DNA of 64,000 nt, from positions 124,001-188,000 of the forward strand of contig NHZP01000007.1 in assembly GCA_003313425.1 (NCBI GenBank), in the 5' to 3' direction. Made by a program: the position numbers and the translations under genes. The stretch is from Pseudopyrenochaeta lycopersici (lineage: Eukaryota; Ascomycota; Dothideomycetes; Pleosporales; Pseudopyrenochaetaceae). The notes beneath the pieces are model-generated. The model saw nothing but the letters and a program-made list of their open reading frames with translations, was not told the DNA's origin and did no database searches. Below, piece after piece: positions 11,552 through 21,592 of the stretch. Every line of letters begins with the position of its first letter. Positions within the stretch are counted from its first letter, which is position 1.

Positions 11552-13573
11552 TCAACTGTATGACCCGGGGGCCCAACTCTTCCTCCCTTCCTTTTGATCA
11601 ATACCCTCAAAGAAGATATCCACTTGGTTTGGCTCCCCGTTCTTGCCCTCTCTGTAATCATATCGAATCTTCTTGAACTTCAATTTCGGATGATTTTTGA
11701 TTTCATCGCCTGACATGTTCATTCCAGTCTTCCCAATCTTTCCAACGACGCCGCTCAGCAGCATGGCCATGCTGAAGAAGCTGTCGTCCCGCACAATTGT
11801 GCGATTCGCAAAGATGACGAGCAGACACAGCGCGAGGAATTGGATACCGCAGATGCCGCCAAGAATGCTGAAGATGTACGACCAGTCGACGTCGAGTTGC
11901 TGGCCTTGGGTCGGTACGACACGTTGGGACGTCAGGTTATACCGGATGCCATGATCGTCAAAGGCGGCGACAGCGCCAATGGTAAAGCGCATCAACATGT
12001 TCTCAACGTCCTCCGTGGTCACCACTTTGGCGGGCGACCATTTCGAACCCTGGGAGTAGGAGCGTGCTTGTCGTTCGATCCAGTTATTCCAGGGGATGCC
12101 AGTCCATCCGATTGCCCCAGCGGCAATTCGTGCAAAATCATCGCTACCGTAGACTGCTGCAGAGTCCTGGTCGCTATGAGTAGTAATGTCATTCTTGGCG
12201 TACGCCTTGGTGACAGCGCCTAGCGTGCTATTGCATAGGAACAATGACGTATTCTTCACACGTTCATCAAAGCCATACTGCAACACGGTAAAGTTTGTGC
12301 ATCTCGGTCCACAGTATCCGTATACTGACGCGATCCACGTGATAGCGCCACTTGCTTGTTCAGGGATAGGGTACTTGTCCCAGTCCTTTCCAGGCTCTTT
12401 ACCCTCAATGTACATACTTCCAAACTCTTTGACTTCCTTGTCTGTATCTATGACTGTCCCGTTGCCACGCACTTCAAGTTGCTGACATGTCGTGACTGCT
12501 GATACATTGCGTGAGCTGATGAGGTAGTTGGTGTACTGATGGGTGGGGTCTCGGTTGAAGAAGCGGTAGTTGTACGAGCCATTCCCCTTGTATAGTGGAG
12601 TACCTGGCATGTTGGAAAAGTCCTTCTGCAAATTACTTTGGTCGAACTCGGGATAGACCATGGCCTCCATGCCAAACATCCATGCAGCTTCCAGAGACGT
12701 TTCATTAGCCATGGAATCTGTTTCGGGCGGACCGGTCTCAAGGTACCACGTGTTGAGGTCTGCCACCGTCACATTGCCGTAAGTAAGAAGTGGGACCTCA
12801 GAATTACCCATCGGCCAGAACAAACTGAGCAATGCGACCAAGATCTGGGAGCCGATGTTGATTGAAAGCCAGAAAAAGCAGACCAGCCACATCCACTTTG
12901 TTCCATCATCTCTTACATCCTTGAACCATCTGAACCTGCGCAGAAATGTCCGGCCGCGAAATCCAGGTGATGAAATGATCATGAGCTTTGTGACCTTGGC
13001 AAGAGAGCTCAGATGGAGAATGAGATCGAAAACCTCCAGACTGACATATCGCCGGGTCAGAAAGGACCAACGAAAGGTTGCTGCATAGTGTTTGAGGGAG
13101 GCCAAAATGTTGAGACCCAGACAAAGAGACAGGCCGATCAAAACAGCGTTGAAGATTCGCACATCCATGTTTGAAAGGACGACTGGCGTGCGGAAACCTT
13201 CCCACGCTTTGAGACTCAGACATATTGCGGCACTAAAGAAGAGAGTAATTAACAGCTTCCATGCACCTGTCTTGAAAAGCTTCTTTCGTGCTAAGTTGTG
13301 ATCGAATCTCTTGATGTGATGGTTGTGGTGATGGTAGTGTTGTCCGTCTTCCACGTCAAACGTCGAGTTAGGTGTGCTGAGGTATGTATAAGCCCCGCCT
13401 TCGGCATCCACGAACTCAGGAGAAGCCATCGGTGGTGAGTTTGAATACGATGTATCCACATTCTGCATCGAGATATCGCCGCCATCGTAAGTTGGGGGAG
13501 TGTCGTAGGTGATCAACGGAGCAATAGATGATGGGTAATCACTCCCATTGCTGACTACCCGATCGCGTTCCAT
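11552..13573 (-). CDS. large fungal membrane glycoprotein, unknown function
   Basis: One uninterrupted frame of 673 residues. The N-terminus (about 1-95) is low-complexity, with Tyr/Pro/Ser and a His-rich patch. Membrane segments are visible at roughly 107-125, 140-160 and 227-253, with one near the C-terminus at about 575-602. Between the third and the last lies a large, probably extracytoplasmic domain with many N-glycosylation sequons (NVT, NET, NGS, NVS, NGT, NFT, NTS, NST) and scattered cysteines. This layout, three N-terminal helices, a big ectodomain and one C-terminal helix, is common in unnamed ascomycete plasma-membrane proteins. I know of no assigned activity. The Tyr/Pro-rich cytosolic head and basic tail look like protein-interaction regions, but that is inference. 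Confidence 0.75.
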   Translation of the reverse strand: MERDRVVSNGSDYPSSIAPLITYDTPPTYDGGDISMQNVDTSYSNSPPMASPEFVDAEGGAYTYLSTPNSTFDVEDGQHYHHHNHHIKRFDHNLARKKLFKTGAWKLLITLFFSAAICLSLKAWEGFRTPVVLSNMDVRIFNAVLIGLSLCLGLNILASLKHYAATFRWSFLTRRYVSLEVFDLILHLSSLAKVTKLMIISSPGFRGRTFLRRFRWFKDVRDDGTKWMWLVCFFWLSINIGSQILVALLSLFWPMGNSEVPLLTYGNVTVADLNTWYLETGPPETDSMANETSLEAAWMFGMEAMVYPEFDQSNLQKDFSNMPGTPLYKGNGSYNYRFFNRDPTHQYTNYLISSRNVSAVTTCQQLEVRGNGTVIDTDKEVKEFGSMYIEGKEPGKDWDKYPIPEQASGAITWIASVYGYCGPRCTNFTVLQYGFDERVKNTSLFLCNSTLGAVTKAYAKNDITTHSDQDSAAVYGSDDFARIAAGAIGWTGIPWNNWIERQARSYSQGSKWSPAKVVTTEDVENMLMRFTIGAVAAFDDHGIRYNLTSQRVVPTQGQQLDVDWSYIFSILGGICGIQFLALCLLVIFANRTIVRDDSFFSMAMLLSGVVGKIGKTGMNMSGDEIKNHPKLKFKKIRYDYREGKNGEPNQVDIFFEGIDQKEGRKSWAPGSYS

Positions 13574-14916
13574 GATTGTTTGCTCGCGGGTAAAATTTGA
13601 GGCCTTTCAGTGTCTTTTGAAATTTCTATAAATCGCGAGTGAATAAATCGACCAGGGACTCCAATACAATGCGCGGTAACAATAAGAAGTCGCAGATTTA
13701 TTAAAGAAGATTCGTCTTGCAGAACAGCGACCACAGCTAATGTGGTGTTTCGAGCGATAGCGATCTGCGTCGGAATACGCCCCGTCAAGTATGGCGAAAT
13801 CCCAAAGTGGAAAACGGTGTCAAAAGCGCTGACGGGCACACAAGGCCGAGTCGAGCGAGCGGGCACTCTCTCGTTGAAGGTCGATAATGTTACTGCCAGG
13901 AAACTTCGGGGGAGTGAAAAGCGCAGGTCTTTGGCTTATCACTTGGTTCTTCCCGCCTAACACGGCCTCGCGTGAGTGTAGTATTGGGGGCTGAAAGATG
14001 GGGCCGTAGAAGCAGCAAGTGTACCCGTGCGACCCCTCAGATTCGGCGACGTAAATCCAGTTTTGTGGCAGAGCAGCGCAATAAGCAAAGCTTCATAGGT
14101 GTGTTTAAAAAGGAAGAGAAATTCGCGACGACGTGGAGGAGGCGCTGAAGTCGATTAAGACCAATGCTCGGCACAAAGTTAACAACCCACCCTCACCCCC
14201 CCCGCCCCCAGTGGGAGGCTTCGCTCTAAAGATCTTGCGTGAGGCTGAATCGTGAATCTAGTCAGCCAGCCGATCGACCACGGTCGTATTTTTGGCATCG
14301 TCGAATTGTTGAACGAGTGCTGATTGGCTGGGAGAGTTCTAGCCCTGCGCAGGTGTGAGGTGTCTAAGCCACGATGAGCTTAAACCTCAGAAGCAATTTA
14401 GGGGCTGAAAAACCTCGCTTAACGTGCAGCAGCTGGATGCCGAATGTTCGCACATCGTAATTGGTTGAGTGACGTATATACATGCACTTCTGTTGGAAGT
14501 AAAGCTGTAGATTGGGAGGCGGAGCAAATGCAGGATATGAAATTGTTGCGGTTTGAAGACCCTGGGCGTAAAGAAAGAGCATGTGTTTGACCGGGTCTGC
14601 GCTGACAAAGGGAGCAACAGTCTCACTGTTCGGCGACCGATGTCGTAGATGTACAAACGTACATATCAAATATCCGGTCGCAGTTTTCGGATATACTGGC
14701 GGAATTCGGAGATGTAATGTATGTTTGAGCATCGTTACCTACTCTGGCTAGTGCTGTAGTAATACTCCACACCAATCCGACTGATGACAAATGCAACTAT
14801 GCGGAGAATCGACGAAGACTTTCCAAGGGCGTAAGAATTACATCTTCCAACATTCAAAAGACAATTCTACTGCTGCTTCTGCCTGTATCTGACAATCATC
14901 AATCTGCCATTCCAAC
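13574..14916. other. 1.3 kb intergenic region with a C-rich tract
   Basis: It separates divergent starts. The only conspicuous element is a C-rich tract around 14191-14212 (runs of nine and five C around one G). Overlapping frames at 14364-14732 on the minus strand show no family resemblance. Confidence 0.5.
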
Positions 14917-15793
14917 ATGTCATCACAAGTCACCTTGTATGATTTACCTAGCCAGCAGGGCACGTCGTGGTCGCTGAACCCGTGGAAGAGTAAGTGGCAT
15001 AGCAGAATGCTGTATACAGTGCTAATGATAGCAGCTCGCATGATCTTGAACTACAAAGGTGTCGACTACAAGACGGAATGGGTCGAATATCCAGACCTTG
15101 CACCGACGCTCAAATCCTTGTAAGTATACTTCGTTCAGCACCATAGTCATGACGGATCAATTGATACGAGGCAGCGGTCTCCCACCAAACGATCGAAACG
15201 CCCCAGGGTACTTCACAGACTACAGTAGCCCTGCCATTAAATACGATGATGGTACCTTTGGAATGGACTCATGGCCAATTGCACATGAGCTAGAGAAACG
15301 CTACCCAAGCCCGTCTCTTCATCTTGATGACGCAATTGTCGTCCAAGTGCGTGATCACATATCCAAACTAATGGGCCCACTAGTCCCGCATTTGATTCCC
15401 AAAGTGCCACTATTATTGCCCAAACGGTCCGCCGAGTACTTCTATGAGACGAGAGAGAAGCTGTTTGGTGCTACTTTGCAAGAGGTAGAGCGAAAGGCCG
15501 TCGCCGAAGAATGCTGGGAGAAGGCTAAGGCGCCGGCGAAAGAAGCTGGTGATCTCCTAAGGAAGAATGGCGGCCCTTTCTTCCTTGGGGAGACTGGTGA
15601 GTACTCGTCCGCAAATTAGGCTCAGTGCCAGTACTGACAATAGCTAGTTTCGTACGCCGATGTGATTTTTGTTTCCATGCTGCAGTTTTTCAGCCGCTTG
15701 AATAAGGAAAGTTTTGAAAGATATCTTGCGCTTGACCCAGCTTTCCCGAAAGTCTATGAGGCGTCCAAGAAGTGGTTACAGAGAGAAGACTAG
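14917..15793 (+). CDS. glutathione S-transferase, etherase-like
   Basis: It should conjugate or cleave electrophilic and ether-linked compounds using glutathione. Four exons fit: 14917-14989, 15035-15119, 15175-15596 and 15648-15793, with phases adding to 241 residues. The thioredoxin-like N-terminal domain starts VTLYDLPS and carries the SWSLNPWKTRMILNYKGVDY segment, typical of fungal beta-etherase-like (FuA/LigE-related) GSTs, in which serine rather than cysteine sits at the start of the first helix. PAIKYDDGTFGMDSWPIA contains the cis-Pro loop and the DS pair that binds the glutathione glutamyl group. The C-terminal all-helical domain includes the FFLGETVSYADV motif (N-capping box). The acceptor giving TVSYAD was chosen because the nearer AG would break the frame. 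No operon-like partner is apparent; it converges with the Nudix gene. Confidence 0.9.
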
Positions 15794-15886
15794 ATATATA
15801 GGATGGTTGAGCTAGCCACTGTCAAATTCAAAGACTGGACATGACTGCAATGCAAGGACAACGAACCGTACTCGCCTAATGCAACA

Positions 15887-16444
15887 TCATAGCTTATTGC
15901 CTATTGTATCATCCAAGATGTGAATTGCATTTCTTACTACATCGCGATCCGACTGGAAGGTAAGTTTCTCGATTGCTTCTTGGCTCGGGAAAAACTCAGG
16001 CTTGAAGCCAGCTTCACCAGGCTCTCTCTGCTCCAAAGCATCATCATCAAGCGTCGCAATGTACCACCATATAATCTTGACACCATTCCCTTGCGCTAGT
16101 TCCCTGATAGTAAACATGAACGGTTCAGTGAGATTGTCGTAAATGCGAGGTTTGTCTCTCGCGTTAGCGGGGTCATCGACAGCGCAAGCTCTGGTAGCCA
16201 TTCTAACTGTTAGTAAATGACATTGGTACCCCGTCTCCTCCGTGACTTCGCGCAAAGCAGCATCTTTGCGCAACTCATTGATGTTTCGGCGGCCCTTGGC
16301 AAGCAGCCACTCATCCGTATGCAGTAAGTTTACAAGGCAGACTCTGGGTTCGTGTGGATTGGAAAGGTCAAAGAGGACGGCACCGCAACTCTCAACAAAC
16401 TGTTCAGACGAGAACTGTCGATTTGTGAAGTTTGACTTTGCCAT
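15887..16444 (-). CDS. Nudix hydrolase
   Basis: The single-exon 185-residue protein carries a perfect Nudix box, G-x5-E-x7-REVTEETGY (about 51-73), which binds the catalytic metal. The flanking pattern, an N-terminal SCGAVLFDL strand and WLLAKGRRN just before the box, resembles diadenosine/diphosphoinositol polyphosphate phosphohydrolases and other small housekeeping Nudix enzymes. The substrate cannot be fixed from sequence. There is no signal or membrane segment, so it is probably cytosolic or nuclear. It is the last intact gene before the AT-rich decayed region. Confidence 0.88.
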   Translation of the reverse strand: MAKSNFTNRQFSSEQFVESCGAVLFDLSNPHEPRVCLVNLLHTDEWLLAKGRRNINELRKDAALREVTEETGYQCHLLTVRMATRACAVDDPANARDKPRIYDNLTEPFMFTIRELAQGNGVKIIWWYIATLDDDALEQREPGEAGFKPEFFPSQEAIEKLTFQSDRDVVRNAIHILDDTIGNKL

Positions 16445-17026
16445 GCTGCGTAGTGTGATGATACAGATGTGAGTGTTATGATCTACGCGAATGGCGGGGT
16501 TGAGCGATCTTAAAAAGGAACCGTTTGAGGCTGACGCTAGCTAGTCCTCTGCAGCAAGGCTCCAGGGCAGGCCTGCAGGCTGTGCTGCATAAGCTTGAAT
16601 AGTTATATGTGCTATTTTATGCACTAGATCAGCTATCGCTAATTACTCGTACCCTTTTGGTTGCACGGCTTGGTGGGCATAAACCAGTGTCCTGACAGAA
16701 ATCAATTAAAAAGATCATAGTCTTATCACATTGATGGAACTTATATTATAGCTATCATACATAAAATTTCGGTCATTAAAGTAAATTAATTCTCATATAT
16801 AGCATAAAATATTAAGATCTCTTAAATCTTTAAACCTTATTGCTAGATCTTCATCACAAGGAAAATCTACAATGACCAAAATACTTAGGTATTCCATGTA
16901 ATACTATGACAAAGATTTTTAGTTTAGCTCTATAGGTTCGATTAATTTACTATTCAGATAGTATTATATGTGTATTAAGACAGGTTATTTATTATGTAGT
17001 AGAACACGTTAGTAAAGCTTAGCGAT
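16445..17026. other. AT-rich spacer
   Basis: From about 16600 the base composition becomes strongly AT-rich, with TA-rich words (16740-17000). No frame or RNA gene is recognisable. This marks the start of a degraded block continuing to about 20.1 kb. Confidence 0.6.
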
Positions 17027-17249
17027 ATGTCGGGTAGCCAATACTCAAAAAAGACAAGCTCCTTCGTTCCGCGAGCTTTTGTCTCCACATTCTGGATTAG
17101 CTTTGTATTCTACGTCTGCAGCACAGAAATAACTCACTTGCCTCTTAAACCGGCCCCAAAGCCCTTCGCAGCTACTTATATCCAGAACCGGCTAAGAGTA
17201 CATCGCCTAAGAACCCTGGTCCCGCCTTTCATTTCCTGGCTAAGCGGCC

Positions 17250-17959
17250 TCAAAAAACTAACAATTCTATATTCATCAAATATGGCACGCGCCTACGAGG
17301 TCCAGAGGGAAGTGGACACCATGTCGTTTATTCAGCGAAATACATCAATCCTGGTGCCACTCGTGATCGAGTCGAACATCCAAGAACGTGGCAGTTAGTT
17401 TTCTATGGACCTCATTCCCAGGTTGTCTCTCTCCGATTCTTGGACGCACATGAACGATGAAGCGCAAGCAACGACACAACGAGGTCTCTCCAACTACCTC
17501 AGCGAGTTACGGGCTATTCAGCCTCCAGAGAATCCATACATTGGATCATGTATGGGTTGGTCAGCATATGGCCATCGACTCAACAATGGTCTTCACTGCG
17601 GTCCCTTTACCTCGGTATCAGAATTTTGCGATTTGCTTACCGCTCCTGTCGCGCGATGTCCTTGTCCTGAACTTGATGTACATTATCGCCAGCAACTTAC
17701 GGTCGATCACAAGATCGTATTCACTCACGCAGATCTGTGTGGGGATCATATTCTCGTCGAACCGTCAACTGGAAAGATCACTGATATTATTGATAGGGAG
17801 ATGGCTGGTTGGTGGCCGGCATATTGGGAGTACACGAAATCATTGTTTGGGAATAGATATACTCCCTGGTAGAAAACATTGGTGGCAAAAGTCTTAGACC
17901 CTTAACCCTGCGAGTTACAGATTGAGCGTATTCTCCAGGAGTATTTGAACCTCAAGTAA
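17250..17959 (+). pseudogene. broken APH-like phosphotransferase
   Basis: Three pieces align in order with the fungal aminoglycoside-phosphotransferase/choline-kinase-like family. The first is a KYGTR-like block and FIQRNTSILVP. The second is DLIPRLSLSDSW. The third is the catalytic region FTHADLCGDHILVEP with IIDREMAGWWP and YWEYTKSLFG. A TAG at 17396-17398 replaces a residue that is Trp in the family, and TAG at 17870-17872 follows TPW where a second Trp is expected. TAA at 17903-17905 is a third stop, after which the family tail is still readable (IERILQEYL) up to 17957. The KYGTR and YEV blocks are in different frames. The catalytic loop itself has lost the normal Asn (His in its place), and DW is DR. 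Both Trp losses are G-to-A changes, as repeat-induced point mutation would make. The ancestral start is not recoverable; homology begins around 17250. Confidence 0.8.
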
Positions 17960-17973
17960 TTAATTTACGCTGC

Positions 17974-18397
17974 TCAATTATTATCTCCATTCCTATTAGG
18001 GTTAGAACTACTTTTTCTCTCGAAGCCAATGCCTAATGGCGGTGTCCTAATACTACTCCTCAATGAAACCCTCCCGCTGAAGCCAATCCAAAACCCCCAG
18101 GCTCCAATCTTGGTAATTTCAGTTCGGGGATTCAGCTTTTGTAATATTTGCGGCTTGTAAAAGTTGCTTGAAGCGGGCGTATATGTCCAGAAGAATAGCT
18201 CTAATTTAGAGCTCTCTACTCTTGCTCCCAGAATAATAAAAGGATCCTGGCATTCTACGAAACTGATATGCAAGTACCTCGCCTACGGTACTCTGGATAT
18301 TGAGGAAGAAGACCCAGCGGAATGGCTTCTTCTTGGTGAGCTCATCCCAGCGCTCGCCGCGATTGTAAGCTACGATGAAAAGCGTATAGCCAGGCAT
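17974..18397 (-). pseudogene. frameshifted coding relic
   Basis: Two minus-strand frames overlap at about 18206-18273. The first (from 18397) reads as a soluble protein start, PGYTLFIVAYNRG...RRMPGSFYYSG. The second (to 17974) continues with KLELFFWTYTP and further coding-like sequence. They are out of frame, and the junction near 18200-18220 has no usable GT-AG intron, so I read it as one decayed gene. The family is not recognised. It lies in the same AT-rich block as the broken kinase. Confidence 0.4.
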
Positions 18398-20143
18398 TCT
18401 TATAGGCTACGTTAGTATTTGCCCGTTGTTAACATTTGGGATGCGATTGCATTACGAAGGCGTATCCTGAATTGAAAGAACTTTTTGCCTATAGCTAAGA
18501 TGCTGGGCCACTGGTAGAAGGGGAAAGAACAGTTGTGATAGGAGGCGGAATTGAGCGGCTGAATTGAACTTGAGGACCTAGGAGAAGGCAAATCCGATAA
18601 GATCGACAGATGTTAGAGAAATCCGAAGTGCTTTTATGTCGTAAATATGATAATTTCGCTTATCCCTTTATACTTGATTAGAGCTACTGCCAACTGAGAA
18701 TCTCCTTTAGCTGACAACGACTTGCATCTTTTTACTAGCTAAGAAGTTCCTCAGTTGTGATATTTACCTACGTCCGGTGGCAACGGGCAAGTGAAAATGG
18801 ATCAAGATAGCTTAATAAAAGGCTTAAGGAGATGGGGGCCTTCATCGTTAATTAGTAGGTTGCAATTTTCGTCTGAAATTTGAAAGGGACGCGCCTAAAA
18901 TGTGTACATGCTTGTTTCTGCAACATGAACATGAAGCACATTTTGTGGCGCATTTTCCACAAGCTGATACCCCCGGAGCTTGGCATCTATTAATAATGCG
19001 ATTACGATCGAAAATTCGCTAAAGAGACTGTGCTAGTTAACAGTAATAGGTGTCTATACAAGTGTGTGCAGAGTGGCCGCGTACCATCCGCGCGTATTTG
19101 CAGATTACCCGCAGTAAATGCTAAGCTCAGGCTTCTTCAGCTGCTGCGAACAAGGACGTCATCACTTCAGCTGCTTCTTAAGCTACTGAATTAAGTACCT
19201 CTAAGGGTTCAACCCTTACAAACGTGTTGAATCTTGCTCGGTGAAAGGCAGCTCTGTCGCCCAGATTTTCACCTGGCCTACCAGAGTCTAGCGCCTAACC
19301 TAGCGGCTCTCTCTCTTGTACTTAAGCAGGCCTCTCCCCCCGAAGGTAAGAAGCATCTGCTATTTTGTCCATATCCTTTGAAATAGAGTTACTTTCAACC
19401 AGACCGTCCTAACTGTGCCACGTACACTGCCTTACAGTACCCTTTAAGTAAATCCAAATCTTATATACTACTACTACCTCAGTATTAAAGCGTCTTATCT
19501 TATAGAACTTACATTATCTGCAAGAACTGACCTTATGTTCCTAAGCTAGCCTCTGTTAGTTTTAAATGCTCATGCTTATAAAATTTACTAACATTTTAAA
19601 GAACTGCTAGTAGTTACTTTAGATGTACTAAAAAAGTCTTATCTACAAGGAGAGTCTAATGCATACTAATTAAAATCTAGAAAGGAAGGGTCTGCGATTG
19701 GAAAGTGGACTAAGGACACAGAGTTCCAAACAGCGCGGCTGCACGCTTTACACGCTCTGCTATCTTCTTATGGACCATTTATGAGACTAAGTTGTTTACA
19801 GATTTATAGATAGAGCATTGTTATCAAGCAGACATGGCCACAAATTTTTTTCCACGATGAAAGCGGGTTCTTATTGGGAAGCTTCTTTAGTCATCGTCTT
19901 GAGGCGATTAGGCATTCGTCAGTCTACTTAACATATGCCACTTCCTATAGTTGACTCAACTAGTTCAATCCTTTCTCAAACTTATATGTCAGATTTTCAG
20001 ATTCAAAGCTTTTCCCAAAGTGTTCTAATCCCATCAAGCTAGCTTCTTACAGCCGATTCACTTGAATAGTAGCTGACTAGCCATTTTTCGAAGGTTATAG
20101 CTACACAGCCAACCGTCTATCTGTGCACTAATACTTGCACCTG
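18398..20143. other. AT-rich, gene-free decayed region
   Basis: There is no frame longer than about 60 codons, no terminal inverted repeats that I could detect by eye, and many stops on all frames. It may be a mutated transposon remnant. I cannot show that from the sequence alone. Confidence 0.5.
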
Positions 20144-21178
20144 TCATCCTCTTAGCGATGCTTGAAGCTCTCTTGAAAGCTCGTCCACATCAAACGAAGC
20201 GATTGGACGATCTGCCCACTCGCTGATTTTGGACACAGAATCGATCACAGCTTTCATACACTTAACGGAATTTCCAATGCCCAACGACGCCTTCACATGA
20301 CTTTTCGTCTGACGTGTTGCGCCCAATGCCATAATTGCAGTGGCGATGAGGAGATGCGATTCTTGAGGTTGAAATACTTCCTCATTAGTCTTGCAAATGA
20401 GGTAACCCCAAGTTACTATGGTAGAGCAAGTATCTTCCTCATAGTTAGTCTTGACTACACTAGTTCGAGCCATTCTTACTCACACAGATCAGAAAAGTAG
20501 ATTTTCATAAGATCAAAGATGTCTGAGTTACCGACACCTTTGTATATTTTTGCTCGAAGTTCTGCGCCCTTTCTTGCATCCTCCGAATCTACGGTGTCTT
20601 TCCGAAGCTTTTTCAAAGAAGCAAATTGCTTGCCTTTCCGTTGGACAACTCCAATCATACCGTAACAAGCTGGCATGCAACTCGGTAGTCCTAAGTAAGG
20701 GAAAATAATAGTGATCGCCTCCCGGAGGCGGAGAAACATGGTTTCTGACTCTTTTTCATTTGATTCTGTGGTTAAATGGTCGAAAAACTGCCCGACTACA
20801 TCTGCACGACCTGCCGCGCAGCATGCAGCCGCCTAAAAGAGTCATTAACATAGAACGAACTTATTGTGAAGTGCGAACTAGAACGAATTCGAACACCTAC
20901 TATGATTGCATAACTGAACCCTTGTAGCTCAGGTTGTGAGGTAGATAGATCTGAGTTAACAGCTAGGAAGAATTCCTTGCTATACGGTCTAGCACCTGGC
21001 TTGAGATTTGTGGAAACATATTTCTTATTCCATTCGGACATGAAACTATCTTCGCTCCAGTCGGCCATTGCGAATGCCTAAACCTTTGAATCTGATTGTC
21101 AGTCTCAGCGAACAATTGTGAAACCGTTGAATCAAAACGAAGCTCCGTAGTTGAAGGGATGTATTCCCGCATTCTCAC
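20144..21178 (-). CDS. AhpD/carboxymuconolactone decarboxylase-like protein
   Basis: The main body has exons 21068-20901, 20832-20484 and 20433-20144, with phases adding to 268 residues. An extra first exon from 21178 or 21172, joined by a 50 nt intron to the FAMADWSEDSF segment, is plausible and would lengthen the N-terminus. The all-helical CMD fold is suggested by LREAITIIFPYLGLPSCMPACYGM, RAKIYKGVGN, the DLYTCSTIVTWGY segment created by the last splice, and ESHLLIATAIMALGATRQTKSHVKASLGIGNSV. The latter is the region where AhpD-type proteins keep their peroxidatic cysteines; here no CxxC is visible. Family members act as peroxidases, decarboxylases or non-catalytic partners, often in catabolic or biosynthetic clusters. 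It faces the FAD hydroxylase gene across a 415 bp promoter. Confidence 0.75.
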
Positions 21179-21592
21179 TGACTCATCCGTTTCCCCCCAC
21201 TATCTGCTTGCAGTCAAACTGGGTACATTAAGCGTGGGGCAATTGAGATTTACTGTGTTGCATCCACGTGCTGTGGTGGTGCCAAAACGGTGTCGTGGAC
21301 TCTAAACCTCTAAATGGTGGGGAATAGTGAGCGGAACGCCCCACGTGGGCTAAGGTGGGGTCGCAACTTCATTGGCTAAATTTTGCGCATCAACGAGCAG
21401 TCGTGGACCACCATCAGGATAGGGTATTATCGTGCCATATGTCTCAAGTGATAGGAACTAATGACCGCAGTTCCTTCCCTTGAAATGAAATGAAGGGTTC
21501 GGCATTAGAAGCCTGTCCTCAAAGCAAACAACCAATTCCCAAAATTCATTCTTCAATCCGAAAAGCAAGTGTGCTTTGCGTCAAACACAAAC
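21179..21592. promoter_or_regulatory. divergent promoter with repeated GTGGGG motifs
   Basis: GTGGGG or its complement occurs at 21195-21200, 21234-21239, 21317-21322, 21339-21344 and 21355-21360. Positions 21339-21350 (CCCCACGTGGGC) form a near-palindrome that also contains a CACGTG E-box. It separates the CMD-like and FAD hydroxylase genes. The motif resembles C2H2 zinc-finger sites. Confidence 0.55.

Noticed and set aside
18398..20143. transposable element remnant
   Set aside because: Composition suggests decay, but no terminal repeats, target duplications or transposase fragments could be identified by eye.
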